Source: Geodermatophilus poikilotrophus (lineage in GTDB: Bacteria > Actinomycetota > Actinomycetes > Mycobacteriales > Geodermatophilaceae). Taken from it: a stretch of DNA of 64,000 nt. The stretch is from assembly GCF_900111455.1 (NCBI RefSeq), contig NZ_FOIE01000005.1:1-64000 (forward strand). The letters run 5' to 3'. Every line of letters starts with the position of its first letter. The stretch's first letter is position 1. The notes beneath the pieces were generated by a model, which was not told where the DNA came from, did no database searches, and was given only the letters and a program-made list of their open reading frames with translations. The position numbers and the translations under genes are program-made. Below are positions 8,698 to 17,712 of this stretch, piece by piece.

Positions 8698-9402
8698 TCA
8701 GCCCTTCTCGGCCGACTCCATCGACTCCCCGCTGCCCTGGTCCTGCGGCTCGGAGACGACGTCACCCTGACCGGTGCCCTCCTCGGCGGGCGCGGACTCC
8801 TCGCGCTCGATGCCGGCCTCGGCCTCGGCCTCGGCGAGCTCGGCCTCGAGGGCCTCGGCGGTCGGGGCACCCAGGAAGCCGATGACCAGGGCCTCGGGGT
8901 CGGTGACCAGCGTCGCGCCGCGCGGCAGCACGACGTCGGCCGCGGTGATGTTCTGACCGGCGGTCCGGCCGGTCACGTCGACCTCGAGGGTGTCGGGCAG
9001 GTTCGTGGCGTCCGCCTCGATCGAGACGGTGTTCAGCTGGTGGTTCGGGATGGCGTCGACGCCAGGCTCACCCACGACGACGATCGGCACGTCGACGGTG
9101 GTCCGCTCGCCGCGGCGCACCAGGAGCAGGTCGACGTGCTCGTGGACACGGGTCAGCGGGTCGCGCTGGACGGACTTGGTCAGCGCCAGCTGCTCCTCGC
9201 CGTCGAGGACGACGGTGATCAGGGCGTTGCTGCCGCCGTTGCGCAGCACCGCGGCGAACTCGCGGGCCGGCAGGGACAGGTGCACGACGTCCTGGCCGTG
9301 CCCGTAGAGGACGGCGGGGATGCGGCCGGCCCGGCGGGTGCGGCGGGCGCTGCCCTTGCCGAACTCGGTGCGGGCCTCGGCGACGAGGCGGAAGTCAGCC
9401 AC
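8698..9402 (-). CDS. rplY: 50S ribosomal protein L25 (CTC-type, long form)
   Basis: A 234-residue protein binding 5S rRNA. The N-terminal L25 domain (about 1-95; start ADFRLVAEARTEFGKGSARR, then GRIPAVLYGHG) is followed by the beta-barrel TL5/CTC domain (about 100-185) and an acidic Glu/Ala-rich tail of about 50 residues. GTG 9402 was chosen because GAGGAG lies 9 bases upstream and the family begins at this residue; the frame further upstream gives Cys/Pro-rich non-homologous sequence. Located downstream of prs and upstream of pth, all on one strand. Confidence 0.95.
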   Translation of the reverse strand: MADFRLVAEARTEFGKGSARRTRRAGRIPAVLYGHGQDVVHLSLPAREFAAVLRNGGSNALITVVLDGEEQLALTKSVQRDPLTRVHEHVDLLLVRRGERTTVDVPIVVVGEPGVDAIPNHQLNTVSIEADATNLPDTLEVDVTGRTAGQNITAADVVLPRGATLVTDPEALVIGFLGAPTAEALEAELAEAEAEAGIEREESAPAEEGTGQGDVVSEPQDQGSGESMESAEKG

Positions 9403-9758
9403 GGTGGTGTGCTCCTCGGGGAGGTGGATCCGGGTCGGTGGCCGGCACACGGCGCGGCACACCCCTGGAGGGCACACGCACGTCGATCACGGAGTACGGC
9501 GGACCGTCTCCCTCGCCGGGCAACGCCTTGAAGATACCCGAGGAGCCGCGGCAGGCACGCAGCGGTCCGTCCGAGCGGGGGCCCGGAGGGTTCCCCCGAG
9601 GACGGACGGGACGGGGGACGAAGAGGCTGGGACGGGAGCCGCCCTGCGAGGCCGGCCTGCCGAGCGGGGCCCGGAGGGTCCCCGAGGGAGGACGTGGGAA
9701 CGGCTCAGCGCAGGCCGGGGACGGCACGTGGCCGCGGTGTCGGCCGGTAGGTCGACAG
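9403..9758. other. Intergenic region between prs and rplY, mostly dispersed repeat
   Basis: No gene is supported here. The part next to prs holds a repeat shared with 17578-17693 (see that entry) and a second partial internal copy around 9560-9601 (shared core GGCCCGGAGGG-like). The part next to rplY should hold the rplY promoter; I could not identify its boxes. Confidence 0.6.
9631..9747. repeat. Dispersed ~115-bp repeat, copy A (just downstream of prs)
   Basis: Matches 17578-17693 along its whole length, including GACGGGAGCCGCCC at the start, GGCCCGGAGGGTCC in the middle and GCTCAGCGCAGGCCGGG near the end. It begins 12 bases after the prs stop in the direction of transcription. Copy B lies about 20 bases after another minus-strand stop, so the element is linked to 3' ends of genes. 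Confidence 0.75.
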
Positions 9759-10739
9759 TTAAGACGCGCCGCCGAAGAGGCTCGTCACGGAGCCGTCCTC
9801 GAAGACCTCCTTGATCGCCCGGGCGAGCAGCGGGGCGATGGAGAGGACGGTGAGCTTGTCGAACTGGCGGGCCGGCTCGATGGGCAACGTGTTGGTCACG
9901 ATGACCTCGCTGACGCGGCTGTTCTTCAGCCGGTCGACCGCCGGGCCGGAGAGGACGCCGTGGGTGGCGCAGACGATGACGTCAGCGGCACCGGCGTCGA
10001 ACAGCGTCTCGGCGGCCTTCACGATGGTGCCGCCGGTGTCGATCATGTCGTCGACCAGGATGCAGACCCGGCCCTCCACCTCGCCGACGACCCGGTTGGC
10101 GACGACCTCGTTGGGTTTCATCGGGTCGCGGGTCTTGTGGATGAAGGCCAGCGGGACGCCGCCGAGCTTGTCGCTCCACCGCTCGGAGACGCGCACCCGC
10201 CCCGAGTCCGGCGACACCACGGTGATCTCGCGGTCGCCCCAGCGCTCCTTGACGTGCTCGACGAGCAGGTCGAGAGCGAAGAGGTGGTCGACGGGGCCGT
10301 CGAAGAAGCCCTGGATCTGCGCGGTGTGCAGGTCGACCGTCATCAGCCGGTCGGCGCCAGCGGTCTTGAACATGTCGGCGACCAGGCGGGCGGAGATGGG
10401 CTCGCGTCCGCGGTGCTTCTTGTCCTGACGGGCGTAGGGGAAGAACGGGGCGACGACGGTGATCCGCTTGGCCGACGCGCGCTTGGCGGCGTCGACCATG
10501 AGCAGCTGTTCCATCAGCCAGGTGTTGATCGGCGCGGTGTGGCTCTGGACGATGAACGCGTCGCAGCCGCGGACGGACTCCTCGAAGCGGACGAACAGCT
10601 CGCCGTTGGCGAACTCGTAGGACGCGGTGGGCGTCGGAGTCACGCCGAGGTGCCCGGCGATCTCCTCCGTCAGCTCGGGGTAGGCCCGGCCGGAGAAGAG
10701 CATCAGGCTCTTGCTGGTCGTCTGCCGGATCGCGCTCAT
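9759..10739 (-). CDS. prs: Ribose-phosphate pyrophosphokinase (PRPP synthetase)
   Basis: A 326-residue enzyme making PRPP from ribose-5-phosphate and ATP for nucleotide, His and Trp synthesis. Seen: FANGELFVRF, the ATP-binding PYARQDKKHRGREPIS loop, the metal-binding DLHTAQIQGFF, and the PRPP signature VDDMIDTGGT. ATG 10739 was chosen with GGTGGA 7-8 bases upstream; GTG 10751 (four more residues) is an alternative. It follows glmU by 48 bases on the same strand; glmU-prs-rplY-pth is the usual actinobacterial order. Confidence 0.96.
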   Translation of the reverse strand: MSAIRQTTSKSLMLFSGRAYPELTEEIAGHLGVTPTPTASYEFANGELFVRFEESVRGCDAFIVQSHTAPINTWLMEQLLMVDAAKRASAKRITVVAPFFPYARQDKKHRGREPISARLVADMFKTAGADRLMTVDLHTAQIQGFFDGPVDHLFALDLLVEHVKERWGDREITVVSPDSGRVRVSERWSDKLGGVPLAFIHKTRDPMKPNEVVANRVVGEVEGRVCILVDDMIDTGGTIVKAAETLFDAGAADVIVCATHGVLSGPAVDRLKNSRVSEVIVTNTLPIEPARQFDKLTVLSIAPLLARAIKEVFEDGSVTSLFGGAS

Positions 10740-10787
10740 CGGCTCGTCCACCCCTGCTCGTCGCGTCTGTCGGGCGACCGACGGGCC

Positions 10788-12284
10788 CTACTCGGACGCC
10801 TCCGCGCGAGTGTCGGCCGCCGCCTCGCCCCCTGCATCCTCGGCCGCCTCGGCGGCCCTCGCGGCAGCCGTCCCGGGACGGCGCCGCTTCACCCAGCCTG
10901 CCACATTGCGCTGACGCGCCCTCGCGACGCCCATCGCACCTGGGGGGACGTCGGTGGTGATGACCGAGCCGGCCGCGGTGTAGGCGCCGTCCCCGACGGT
11001 GACCGGCGCCACGAGCATGGTGTCCGAGCCGATGCGGACGTGGTCCCCGACCTCGGTGCGGTGCTTCTCGACGCCGTCGTAGTTCACGAACACCGTCGCC
11101 GCCCCGATGTTCGAGCCGCGGCCGATGGTGGCGTCCCCGACGTAGGACAGGTGCGGCACCTTGGATCCCTCGCCGAGCTGCACGTTCTTGGTCTCGACGA
11201 AGGCCCCGACCTTGGTCCCGGCCGACAGCCGCGAGCCCGGACGCAGGTAGCTGAACGGTCCGACGGTGGCGCGCGGGCCGACGACCGCGCCGAGGACGTG
11301 CGAGCGCACCACGCTCGCCTCCTCCTCGACGGTGGTGTCGACGAGCGTGGTGTCCGGCCCGACGACGGCGCCGGGAGCGACCGACGTCGACCCCCGGAGG
11401 TGGACGCCGGGCTCGAGCAGCGCGTCGGGCGCGACGGTGACGGTGACGTCGACCCAGGTGGTGGCCGGGTCGACGACGGTGACGCCGGAGCGCATCAGCT
11501 CGTCGAGGACGCGGTCGTTGAGGACGCGGCGGCGGGCGGCGAGCTCGCGGCGGTCGTTGCAGCCCAGGACGTCGACCGGGTCGTCGGCGGGGGCGCCGCC
11601 CACGGGGGCGCCCTCGGCGACCAGCAGGCCGAGGACGTCGGTGAGGTACTGCTCGCCCTGGTCGTTGTCCTCGCCGAGGGAGCCCAGCGCCCGGCGCAGC
11701 GCGGCGGCCTCGCCGACGTAGACGCCGGCGTTGACCTCGCGGACGGCGCGCTGCTCGTCGGTGGCGTCGCGCTCCTCGACGATGGCCCGGACGGCGCCGT
11801 CGGCATCCCGCACGATCCGGCCCAGGCCGGTCGGGTCGTCGACCTCGGCGGTCAGCACGGTCAGCACGTTGCCCGCCGCCCGGTGCACGTCGACCAGCGA
11901 GGTGACCGTCTCGGGGCGCAGCAGCGGGGCGTCGCCGTTGACCAGCAGCACCGGGCCCTCGAGGTCGGGGACGGCGGCCAGCGCGACCGCCGCGGCGTGC
12001 CCGGACCCGCGCTGCTCCTCCTGCAGCACCGGCCGCGCGCCGGGGGCGACCTGCGCCAGGTGCTCCTCCACGGCCTCCCGGCCTGCGCCGACCACCACGA
12101 GGGTGTGCCGGGCGGCCAGCGGCGTGGTCGCGGCCAGCACGTGGCCGAGCATGCTGCGCCCGCCGAGCGCGTGCAGCACCTTCGGCGTCGCGGACCTCAT
12201 GCGGGTGCCCTGCCCGGCGGCGAGGACGACGACGGCGGCGATGCCGCCCTCGGGGGCGGAACCGGACGGCTGCAGAACGGACAC
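10788..12284 (-). CDS. glmU: Bifunctional GlmU (N-acetylglucosamine-1-P uridyltransferase / glucosamine-1-P acetyltransferase)
   Basis: A 498-residue cytosolic enzyme that produces UDP-GlcNAc for peptidoglycan. The N-terminal half has the nucleotidyltransferase start LAAGQGTRMRSATPK and the NGDAPLL metal site; the C-terminal half is a left-handed beta-helix of hexapeptide repeats (for example GATVGPFSYLRPGSRL) with the acetyltransferase region GDHVRIGSDTM. GTG 12284 has GAGGAG 4 bases upstream; the frame extending to 12389 runs across the tRNA-Gln gene and is not real. A basic, Ala-rich tail of about 40 residues ends the protein. Confidence 0.96.
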   Translation of the reverse strand: MSVLQPSGSAPEGGIAAVVVLAAGQGTRMRSATPKVLHALGGRSMLGHVLAATTPLAARHTLVVVGAGREAVEEHLAQVAPGARPVLQEEQRGSGHAAAVALAAVPDLEGPVLLVNGDAPLLRPETVTSLVDVHRAAGNVLTVLTAEVDDPTGLGRIVRDADGAVRAIVEERDATDEQRAVREVNAGVYVGEAAALRRALGSLGEDNDQGEQYLTDVLGLLVAEGAPVGGAPADDPVDVLGCNDRRELAARRRVLNDRVLDELMRSGVTVVDPATTWVDVTVTVAPDALLEPGVHLRGSTSVAPGAVVGPDTTLVDTTVEEEASVVRSHVLGAVVGPRATVGPFSYLRPGSRLSAGTKVGAFVETKNVQLGEGSKVPHLSYVGDATIGRGSNIGAATVFVNYDGVEKHRTEVGDHVRIGSDTMLVAPVTVGDGAYTAAGSVITTDVPPGAMGVARARQRNVAGWVKRRRPGTAAARAAEAAEDAGGEAAADTRAEASE

Positions 12285-12312
12285 GGATCTCCTCGGCCTC
12301 GGGCGTCTGTCG

Positions 12313-12388
12313 TGGCTGGGGGACTCGGACTCGAACCGAGACTTCCCGGCTCCAAAGGCCGGCGGGCTGCCGATTACCCCATCCCCCA
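12313..12388 (-). tRNA. tRNA-Gln (anticodon TTG)
   Basis: Folds as a full cloverleaf on the minus strand: acceptor TGGGGGA/TCCCCCA, discriminator G and an encoded CCA, anticodon stem CCGGC/GCCGG with loop CTTTGGA, and T-arm with GGTTCGAGTCC. The TTG anticodon reads CAA. It lies directly upstream of glmU. Confidence 0.95.
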
Positions 12389-12495
12389 CTGCGGTCGCGC
12401 GGACGCCGGTCCGGCGTCCCCCGAGAGCCTAGGCGTCCGCCCCGGGAGCCACGGCGCCCCGCGCCCCGGCCCGGCGGGCGGGGCTCCCTACGGTG

Positions 12496-12517
12496 ACGTA
12501 GCTTACGTACCGGTACG
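12496..12517. promoter_or_regulatory. Overlapping palindromes upstream of the desaturase gene (candidate TetR operator)
   Basis: ACGTA-gct-TACGT (12496-12508) overlaps the perfect 12-base palindrome CGTACCGGTACG (12506-12517). This AT-richer patch stands out from its surroundings, 40 bases before the desaturase TTG. A TetR-family gene follows the desaturase, making this its likely operator (inference). Confidence 0.5.
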
Positions 12518-12556
12518 GCGGCCTCGCCGGACCGCACGACGCGACCTGGAGGCCGC

Positions 12557-13546
12557 TTGTCCGCTCCTGCTCCCACCCGGCCCACCGCCCCGGTCCTCCG
12601 GCCGGCCGTCCCCGATGCCGGGCTCCCGGCGAACGCCTTCGGCAAGGAGAAGGGGGTGCTGGAGCAGGTCACGCTCTACGTCTTCGTCGTCGTGCCGTTC
12701 CTCGCCCTCGCCGCCGTCGTCCCCGCCGTCTGGGGCTGGGGGCTGTCCTGGCTCGACGTCGGACTGGCCGTGGGCTTCTACTCCCTCACCCTGCTGGGGA
12801 TCACCGTCGGCTACCACCGGTACTTCACCCACGGCTCGTTCAAGGCCGCCCGGCCGCTGCGGATCGCGCTGGCCGTCGTCGGCTGCATGGCCATCCAGGG
12901 ACCGGTCGTGCAGTGGGTGGCCGACCACCGCCGCCACCACGCCTTCTCCGACCGCGAGGGCGACCCGCACTCGCCCTGGCGGTACGGCACCGACGCCCGC
13001 GCACTGCTCAAGGGCATGTGGCACGCCCACCTGGGCTGGCTGTTCGACCGCCGGCAGACCAACGCCGAGCGCTACGCCCCCGACCTGCTCAAGGACACCG
13101 GGCTGCGCCGCACCAGCCGGCTGTTCACCGTGTGGGCCTTCCTCAGCCTGGCGCTGCCGGCCGTCATCGGCGGCCTGGTCACGGCGAGCTGGACCGGCGC
13201 CTGGACGGCGTTCTTCTGGGCCGGCCTGGTGCGGGTCGCGCTGCTGCACCACGTGACCTGGTCCATCAACTCGGTGTGCCACGTCGTCGGCGACCGGCCG
13301 TTCGTCTCGCGGGACCGCGCCACCAACTTCTGGCCGCTGGCGATCCTCAGCGCCGGCGAGTCCTGGCACAACCTGCACCACGCCGACCCGACCTGCGCCC
13401 GGCACGGCGTCCTGCGCGGGCAGATCGACATCAGCGCGCGGGTGATCTGGGTGTTCGAGAAGCTCGGCTGGGCGCACGGCGTCAAGTGGCCCGACCCGGT
13501 CCGGCTGGCGGCCAAGCGCCGCACCGCGGCGACGGCCGCGTCCTGA
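12557..13546 (+). CDS. Membrane fatty-acid (acyl-CoA) delta-9 type desaturase
   Basis: A 329-residue integral membrane di-iron enzyme that puts a double bond into saturated acyl chains. The three histidine boxes are intact: HRYFTH (about residue 92), HRRHH (about 120) and HNLHH (about 275), with hydrophobic hairpins before and between them. The start is TTG 12557, with GGAGG 6 bases upstream. A TetR-family regulator follows on the same strand and a palindromic site lies upstream, so expression probably responds to a fatty-acyl signal (inference). Confidence 0.93.
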   Translation: MSAPAPTRPTAPVLRPAVPDAGLPANAFGKEKGVLEQVTLYVFVVVPFLALAAVVPAVWGWGLSWLDVGLAVGFYSLTLLGITVGYHRYFTHGSFKAARPLRIALAVVGCMAIQGPVVQWVADHRRHHAFSDREGDPHSPWRYGTDARALLKGMWHAHLGWLFDRRQTNAERYAPDLLKDTGLRRTSRLFTVWAFLSLALPAVIGGLVTASWTGAWTAFFWAGLVRVALLHHVTWSINSVCHVVGDRPFVSRDRATNFWPLAILSAGESWHNLHHADPTCARHGVLRGQIDISARVIWVFEKLGWAHGVKWPDPVRLAAKRRTAATAAS

Positions 13547-13550
13547 GCAG

Positions 13551-13611
13551 CACCCCGTCCCCCTCACCCTTCGCAGGCTCGGGGCGAGCCGCTGGACGGG
13601 GGCGGGGCACG
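13551..13611 (+). repeat. Degenerate copy of the MITE-like dispersed repeat
   Basis: Between the desaturase and TetR genes. It keeps the CCCCGTCCCCCTCACCCTTC block and the GGACGGGGGCGGGG block seen in the copy at 55293-55386, in the same order and orientation. Confidence 0.55.
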
Positions 13612-13620
13612 ACAGGCGCC

Positions 13621-14244
13621 GTGCCCGGCGGCGCGGGCCGGCCCCGGGTGCGGATGACCGGTGCGCAGCGACGCCAGCAGCTGCTCGACGTCGGCCGGGA
13701 GGTGTTCGCCCAGCGGGGTTACGACGGCACCTCCATCGAGGAGCTCGCCGCCCGCGCCGACGTGAGCAAGCCGGTGGTGTACGAGCACTTCGGCGGCAAG
13801 GAGGGTCTCTACACCCTCGTCGTCGACCGGGAGATGCAGCGGCTGCTCGACCGGTTCACCGCCGCGCTGGCCGCCGGCGGCTCGCCGCGCGAGCTGCTGG
13901 AGCGCGCCGCCCTCGTGCTGCTGGACTACATCGAGGAGGACACCGACGGCTTCCGGGTGCTCACCCGCGACTCCCCGGCCGGCGGCTCGCCCGACGGCTG
14001 CGCATCCCTGATCGGCGAGGTCGCCCGCAAGGTCGAGCACGTCCTCGGCGCGCAGTTCAGCGTCCGCGGCCAGGACCCGGAGCTGGCCGAGCTGCACAGC
14101 CAGGCGCTGGTCGGGATGGTCGCCCTCGTCGGTCAGTGGTGGCTGGAGCGCCGCTCCCCCGGCAAGGAGCAGGTCGCCGCTCACCTGGTGGACCTCGCCT
14201 ACGACGGTCTGGCCCGCCTCAGGCCCCCTCCCGGCGCGCCCTGA
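13621..14244 (+). CDS. TetR/AcrR-family transcriptional regulator
   Basis: A 207-residue repressor-type protein. The helix-turn-helix is at about residues 16-60 (RRQQLLDVGREVFAQRGYDG, then VSKPVVYEHFGGKEGLY); the rest is an all-helical ligand-binding domain. GTG 13621 keeps the basic GRPRVRM segment common ahead of this domain; ATG 13654 is a shorter alternative. It follows the desaturase gene and probably regulates it through the palindromes at 12496-12517 (inference). Confidence 0.88.
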   Translation: MPGGAGRPRVRMTGAQRRQQLLDVGREVFAQRGYDGTSIEELAARADVSKPVVYEHFGGKEGLYTLVVDREMQRLLDRFTAALAAGGSPRELLERAALVLLDYIEEDTDGFRVLTRDSPAGGSPDGCASLIGEVARKVEHVLGAQFSVRGQDPELAELHSQALVGMVALVGQWWLERRSPGKEQVAAHLVDLAYDGLARLRPPPGAP

Positions 14245-14278
14245 GCCGGTGGGCGGTGGGGGGTGAGGGGGTCCTCCC

Positions 14279-15244
14279 TCAGCCGACCAGCCGGGCGCCG
14301 GGGACGGGGCCGTGCACCGCCCGCACGGTGCGGTAGACGCCCTCCCCGGCCAGCGCCGCGGTCAGCCGCACCGCGGACTCCTCGTCCTCGGCGAGAGCGG
14401 CGACCGTCGGACCCGAGCCGCTGACCACCGCCGCCGCGGCACCGGCCCCGGTCGCGGCCCGCAGCGCCCGCCGCAGGTCCGGCCGCAGCGACAGCGCCGG
14501 GGGCTGCAGGTCGTTGCCGAGCGCGGCCGCCAGCGCGGGCACCGGACCGCTGCGCAGCGCCGCGATCACCGGGTCGGGCGAGGACAGCTCCGCACCGTCG
14601 GGTACCCGGCCCGCGGCCCGAAGCCGGTCCAGCTCGGCGTAGACCGCCGGCGTGGACAGCCCCTCGCCGGCGATGCCGAGCACCCAGTCCCAGCGGCGGC
14701 GGGCCAGCACGGGGGACAGCTGCTCCCCCCGGCCGGAGCCCAGGGCCACCCCGCCGAGCAGGCTGAACGGGACGTCGCTGCCCAGCCGGGCGGCCAGCGC
14801 GGTGAGCTCGCCGCGGGTGGCGTGGGTGGCCCACAGCGCGTCGAGGGCCACCAGCGCCGCGGCGGCGTCCGCGCTGCCGCCCGCCAGCCCCGCGGCGGCC
14901 GGGATCGACTTGTCGATGGTGATGGCGGCGTCGGCCGGCACCCCGGCACGCTGGGCCAGCAGCTCGGCGGCCCGCCAGACGAGGTTGCGGCGGTCGGCGG
15001 GGACGGCGTCCGGACCGCTGCCCGTCGTCCCCTCCCCGGTGACCGTGAGCGAGAGGCCGTCGCCGGGGCGCACGGTCACCGTGTCGAACAGCGAGACGGC
15101 CAGGTAGACGGTGCGCAGCTCGTGGAAACCGTCGGACCGCAGCGGCCCGACGGCGAGGTGCACGTTGACCTTGGCGGGGGCGCGGGCGACGACGGCGCCG
15201 TCCCCGGTCAGCCGGCCGGGTCCGCCGGGTGAGGACCAGCTCAC
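14279..15244 (-). CDS. ispE: 4-diphosphocytidyl-2-C-methyl-D-erythritol kinase
   Basis: A 321-residue GHMP kinase of the MEP isoprenoid pathway. Seen: [14 protein letters not shown] at the N-terminus, the ATP-binding loop [15 protein letters not shown] and the C-terminal GSGPTVAAL glycine motif. Its GTG overlaps the ksgA stop by GTGA, so the two are translationally coupled. It is the last gene of the rpfB-ksgA-ispE unit and converges with the TetR gene across only 34 bases. Confidence 0.95.
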   Translation of the reverse strand: MSWSSPGGPGRLTGDGAVVARAPAKVNVHLAVGPLRSDGFHELRTVYLAVSLFDTVTVRPGDGLSLTVTGEGTTGSGPDAVPADRRNLVWRAAELLAQRAGVPADAAITIDKSIPAAAGLAGGSADAAAALVALDALWATHATRGELTALAARLGSDVPFSLLGGVALGSGRGEQLSPVLARRRWDWVLGIAGEGLSTPAVYAELDRLRAAGRVPDGAELSSPDPVIAALRSGPVPALAAALGNDLQPPALSLRPDLRRALRAATGAGAAAAVVSGSGPTVAALAEDEESAVRLTAALAGEGVYRTVRAVHGPVPGARLVG

Positions 15245-16107
15245 TCCGCCACCTCCGTCGCGGCCAACCGCGCGAAGTCCGCGACCGACAGCTGCTCCCC
15301 GCGCGTGGTCGGGTCGATGCCGGCGGCGCGCAGCCGGGCCTCCGCCGCCGCGGGGCCGCCGGCCCAGCGGGCCAGCGCCGCGCGCAGCCCCTTGCGACGG
15401 GTGGCGAAGGCGGCGTCGATCACGGCGAAGGTGGCGGCGCGGTCGCCCGGGGGCGGCGGACGGCGGTCGAGGGCGACCAGGCCGGAGTCGACGTTGGGCT
15501 CGGGCCAGAAGACCCGCCGGCCGACGTTGCCGGCCCGGCGCACCTCGCCGTACCAGGCGGCCTTGGCCGACGGCACACCGTAGGGCGGCGAGCCCGGGGC
15601 CGCGGCCAGGCGCTCGGCGACCTCGGCCTGCACGAGGACCAGCGCGCGCCGCAGCGTCGGCAGCAGTTCCAGCAGGTGCAGCAGGACGGGCACCGCCACG
15701 TTGTACGGCAGATTGGCCACCAGCGCCGTCGGAGCGCGACCGGGGACCTCCTGGATGCGCAGCGCGTCGGCCTCGACGACGGTCAGCCGGTCGGCGAGCG
15801 CGGGAACTCGCCCGGCCACCGTGCGGGGCAGCAGCGCGGCCAGCCGGGGGTCGATCTCGACGGCGGTGACCTGCGCGGCGGCGGGCAGCAGCCCCAGGGT
15901 CAGCGAGCCGAGACCGGGGCCGACCTCCAGGACGACGTCCTCGGCGGTCAGCTCGGCGGTCCGCACGATCCGCCGGATGGTGTTCGCGTCGTGCAGGAAG
16001 TTCTGGCCGAGGGTCTTGGTGGGACGCAGTTCGAGCTGCTGGGCCAGGTCGCGGATCGCGGCCGGGCCCAGCAGCCCGTCGGTCTGTTCGGGAGGCGTGC
16101 TCAGCAC
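15241..16107 (-). CDS. rsmA/ksgA: 16S rRNA (adenine1518/1519-N6,N6)-dimethyltransferase
   Basis: A 288-residue SAM-dependent rRNA methyltransferase that dimethylates two adenines late in 30S assembly. Motifs: [17 protein letters not shown], the SAM site [10 protein letters not shown], the acidic VEIDPRL, and the catalytic [12 protein letters not shown] 16107 lies 8 bases after the rpfB stop and gives a normal family length; longer frames run into rpfB. Confidence 0.95.
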   Translation of the reverse strand: MLSTPPEQTDGLLGPAAIRDLAQQLELRPTKTLGQNFLHDANTIRRIVRTAELTAEDVVLEVGPGLGSLTLGLLPAAAQVTAVEIDPRLAALLPRTVAGRVPALADRLTVVEADALRIQEVPGRAPTALVANLPYNVAVPVLLHLLELLPTLRRALVLVQAEVAERLAAAPGSPPYGVPSAKAAWYGEVRRAGNVGRRVFWPEPNVDSGLVALDRRPPPPGDRAATFAVIDAAFATRRKGLRAALARWAGGPAAAEARLRAAGIDPTTRGEQLSVADFARLAATEVAE

Positions 16108-16115
16108 CGGTCCGA

Positions 16116-17216
16116 TCAGTTGAAGAGGCGCGAACCGCAGTGCGGCCACTGGCCGGCGCCGGAGCGCTGGTACAGCAGCTGCGCACGGTAGGTCTGCTCG
16201 TCGGCCGAGGCGGCGGCCGGGTCGCCGCTGCCGCCGACAGCGTTCCACGTCCCCTGCGAGAACTGGTACATGCCCCGGTACTTGCCGGTGCCGCTCACCG
16301 CGGTCGGGCGGCCACCGGACTCGCAGGCCGCCAGGGCGGCCCAGTTGAGGCCGTCCGCGCTGGGCTCGTTGCCGCTGGAGGCCGGGCGCGCCTTGGTGCC
16401 GACGGTGACCAGCTCGGCGACCGGCTCGCGGGTGACGGTGGCGGCCAGCTGCTCGCGGGCGGTCTCGACGCCGTCGGTGACCGTGACCCGGTAGGTGGTC
16501 ACCTGCTCGCCCTCCACGCCCTCCTGGGTGACGGTGTCGTCGCCCTCGAAGGCGTTGGGGTCCTCGGTCTCGACGGTCTGGTAGTCGATGGGCGTGGGGA
16601 CCGCGACCTCGGTGACCTGCACGCGGAAGACCTGCAGCCGCATGTGGGCCAGCAGCGCCTGCTCCGGGTACACGCTCGTGCGGTCGGTCGCGCCGAGGAC
16701 GACGCCCTGCTCGACGAGCAGGTCCCCGGCGGTGGCCGCGGTGGTGGTGACCACGCGCTCCTGGCCGTCGACGACGAGGGTGACGTCCTTGGGCGTGGTG
16801 ATCGACAGGGCCATGCCGTCGAGCGGGAGGCGCTCGCTGCGGCTGGCGGAGACGACGAGGTCCTCGGCGCGGTAGCCGAGCTGCGCGAGCGCCTCGTCGA
16901 CCGACAGCGCGGTCACGTAGACCTCGCTCTGCACCCCGTCCACGGTGAGCGTGAGCGGACGGGCGCGGTTGAGCACGACGGTGTCGCCGTCGCTCACCGG
17001 GGCGGCGGCGTCCGGCAGGACGACGTCGTGCGACTGCGTCTGCAGGCCCGCCTCCTCGAGCACCTCACCGACCGTGCCGGCGTAGGTGCGGACCTCCCGC
17101 GCCTGGCCGTCGACGGTCACCGTCAGCGACTTCTGCGCGGCGAAGTAGGCCAGGGAGCCACCCAGGAGTCCCAGCAGGACGAGGGCGAGGAGGACGGGCT
17201 TCAGGGATCGGGGCAC
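16116..17216 (-). CDS. rpfB: Resuscitation-promoting factor RpfB
   Basis: A 366-residue surface muralytic enzyme (M. tuberculosis RpfB is of similar length). Order: an N-terminal membrane segment (about 5-25), three DUF348 domains (about 28-200), a G5 domain (about 205-275), then the lysozyme-like Rpf domain with the catalytic Glu in ALAACESGG and [17 protein letters not shown]. It cleaves peptidoglycan and promotes regrowth of dormant cells. GTG 17216 has GGGAG 4 bases upstream and places the membrane segment at the N-terminus; a longer frame to 17360 adds a Pro/Arg-rich stretch I regard as untranslated. Confidence 0.94.
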   Translation of the reverse strand: MPRSLKPVLLALVLLGLLGGSLAYFAAQKSLTVTVDGQAREVRTYAGTVGEVLEEAGLQTQSHDVVLPDAAAPVSDGDTVVLNRARPLTLTVDGVQSEVYVTALSVDEALAQLGYRAEDLVVSASRSERLPLDGMALSITTPKDVTLVVDGQERVVTTTAATAGDLLVEQGVVLGATDRTSVYPEQALLAHMRLQVFRVQVTEVAVPTPIDYQTVETEDPNAFEGDDTVTQEGVEGEQVTTYRVTVTDGVETAREQLAATVTREPVAELVTVGTKARPASSGNEPSADGLNWAALAACESGGRPTAVSGTGKYRGMYQFSQGTWNAVGGSGDPAAASADEQTYRAQLLYQRSGAGQWPHCGSRLFN

Positions 17217-17712
17217 GACTCTCCCAGGGCTCGAGGACCCGGGAGGAGGAGCACGCGCAGGTGCACGCCGGCTGGCGGGCACCGAGCGCGACCCGGCTCG
17301 GACGGCAGTCGACCGGGAGACGGAGCTCCCGGTCGCGGTGCCCTCCGGGTCGGTTCCCACCCCGGCTGGTCACGACACGGTAACGGACACGATGCGTGTG
17401 GCAACGGTGCGCGACGAGTGAACCAGCGAGACGATCTGTCGACTCGGGGACGCGCCGACACGGTCCGTGACCGGCGCGCCGGGTGGGGCGGGTGTGACGA
17501 GTGCGCAGCGTGAGGTCAGCGCAGTGGTGGAGACCACGGCGTGATCACGGGCGGAGAGCGGTAGCCGACCCACTGCCGACGGGAGCCGCCCGGCGAGGCG
17601 GTCGCGCGGAGCGTGGCCCGGAGGGTCCGCGACGAGCAGCCGGACAGGGCTCAGCGCAGGCCGGGAACGGCACCTGGCCGCAGTGCGGTCCGGAGGACCG
17701 GGATGCCATGGA
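17217..17712. other. 496-base region upstream of rpfB
   Basis: No gene is supported. It should contain the rpfB promoter and leader. I looked for the ydaO/c-di-AMP riboswitch found before some actinobacterial rpf genes and could not recognise it. The left end of the upstream gene's 3' flank carries the dispersed repeat at 17578-17693. Confidence 0.55.
17578..17693. repeat. Dispersed ~115-bp repeat, copy B
   Basis: Same orientation and overall content as 9631-9747. It sits about 20 bases beyond the stop of the membrane-protein gene at 17713-18552, matching the 3'-end location of copy A. Confidence 0.75.

Noticed and set aside
5576-8770. A 1064-codon plus-strand frame across 5.6-8.8 kb.
   Set aside because: It runs antisense through the sugar transferase and pth genes, both identified by strong motifs, and shows no protein family of its own.
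12913-14244. A 443-codon frame as a large TetR fusion protein.
   Set aside because: The part before 13621 overlaps the desaturase in another frame and is Arg/Pro-rich shadow sequence.
17217-17500. Possible ydaO (c-di-AMP) riboswitch in the rpfB leader.
   Set aside because: The conserved paired elements could not be recognised by eye; a covariance-model search would decide.
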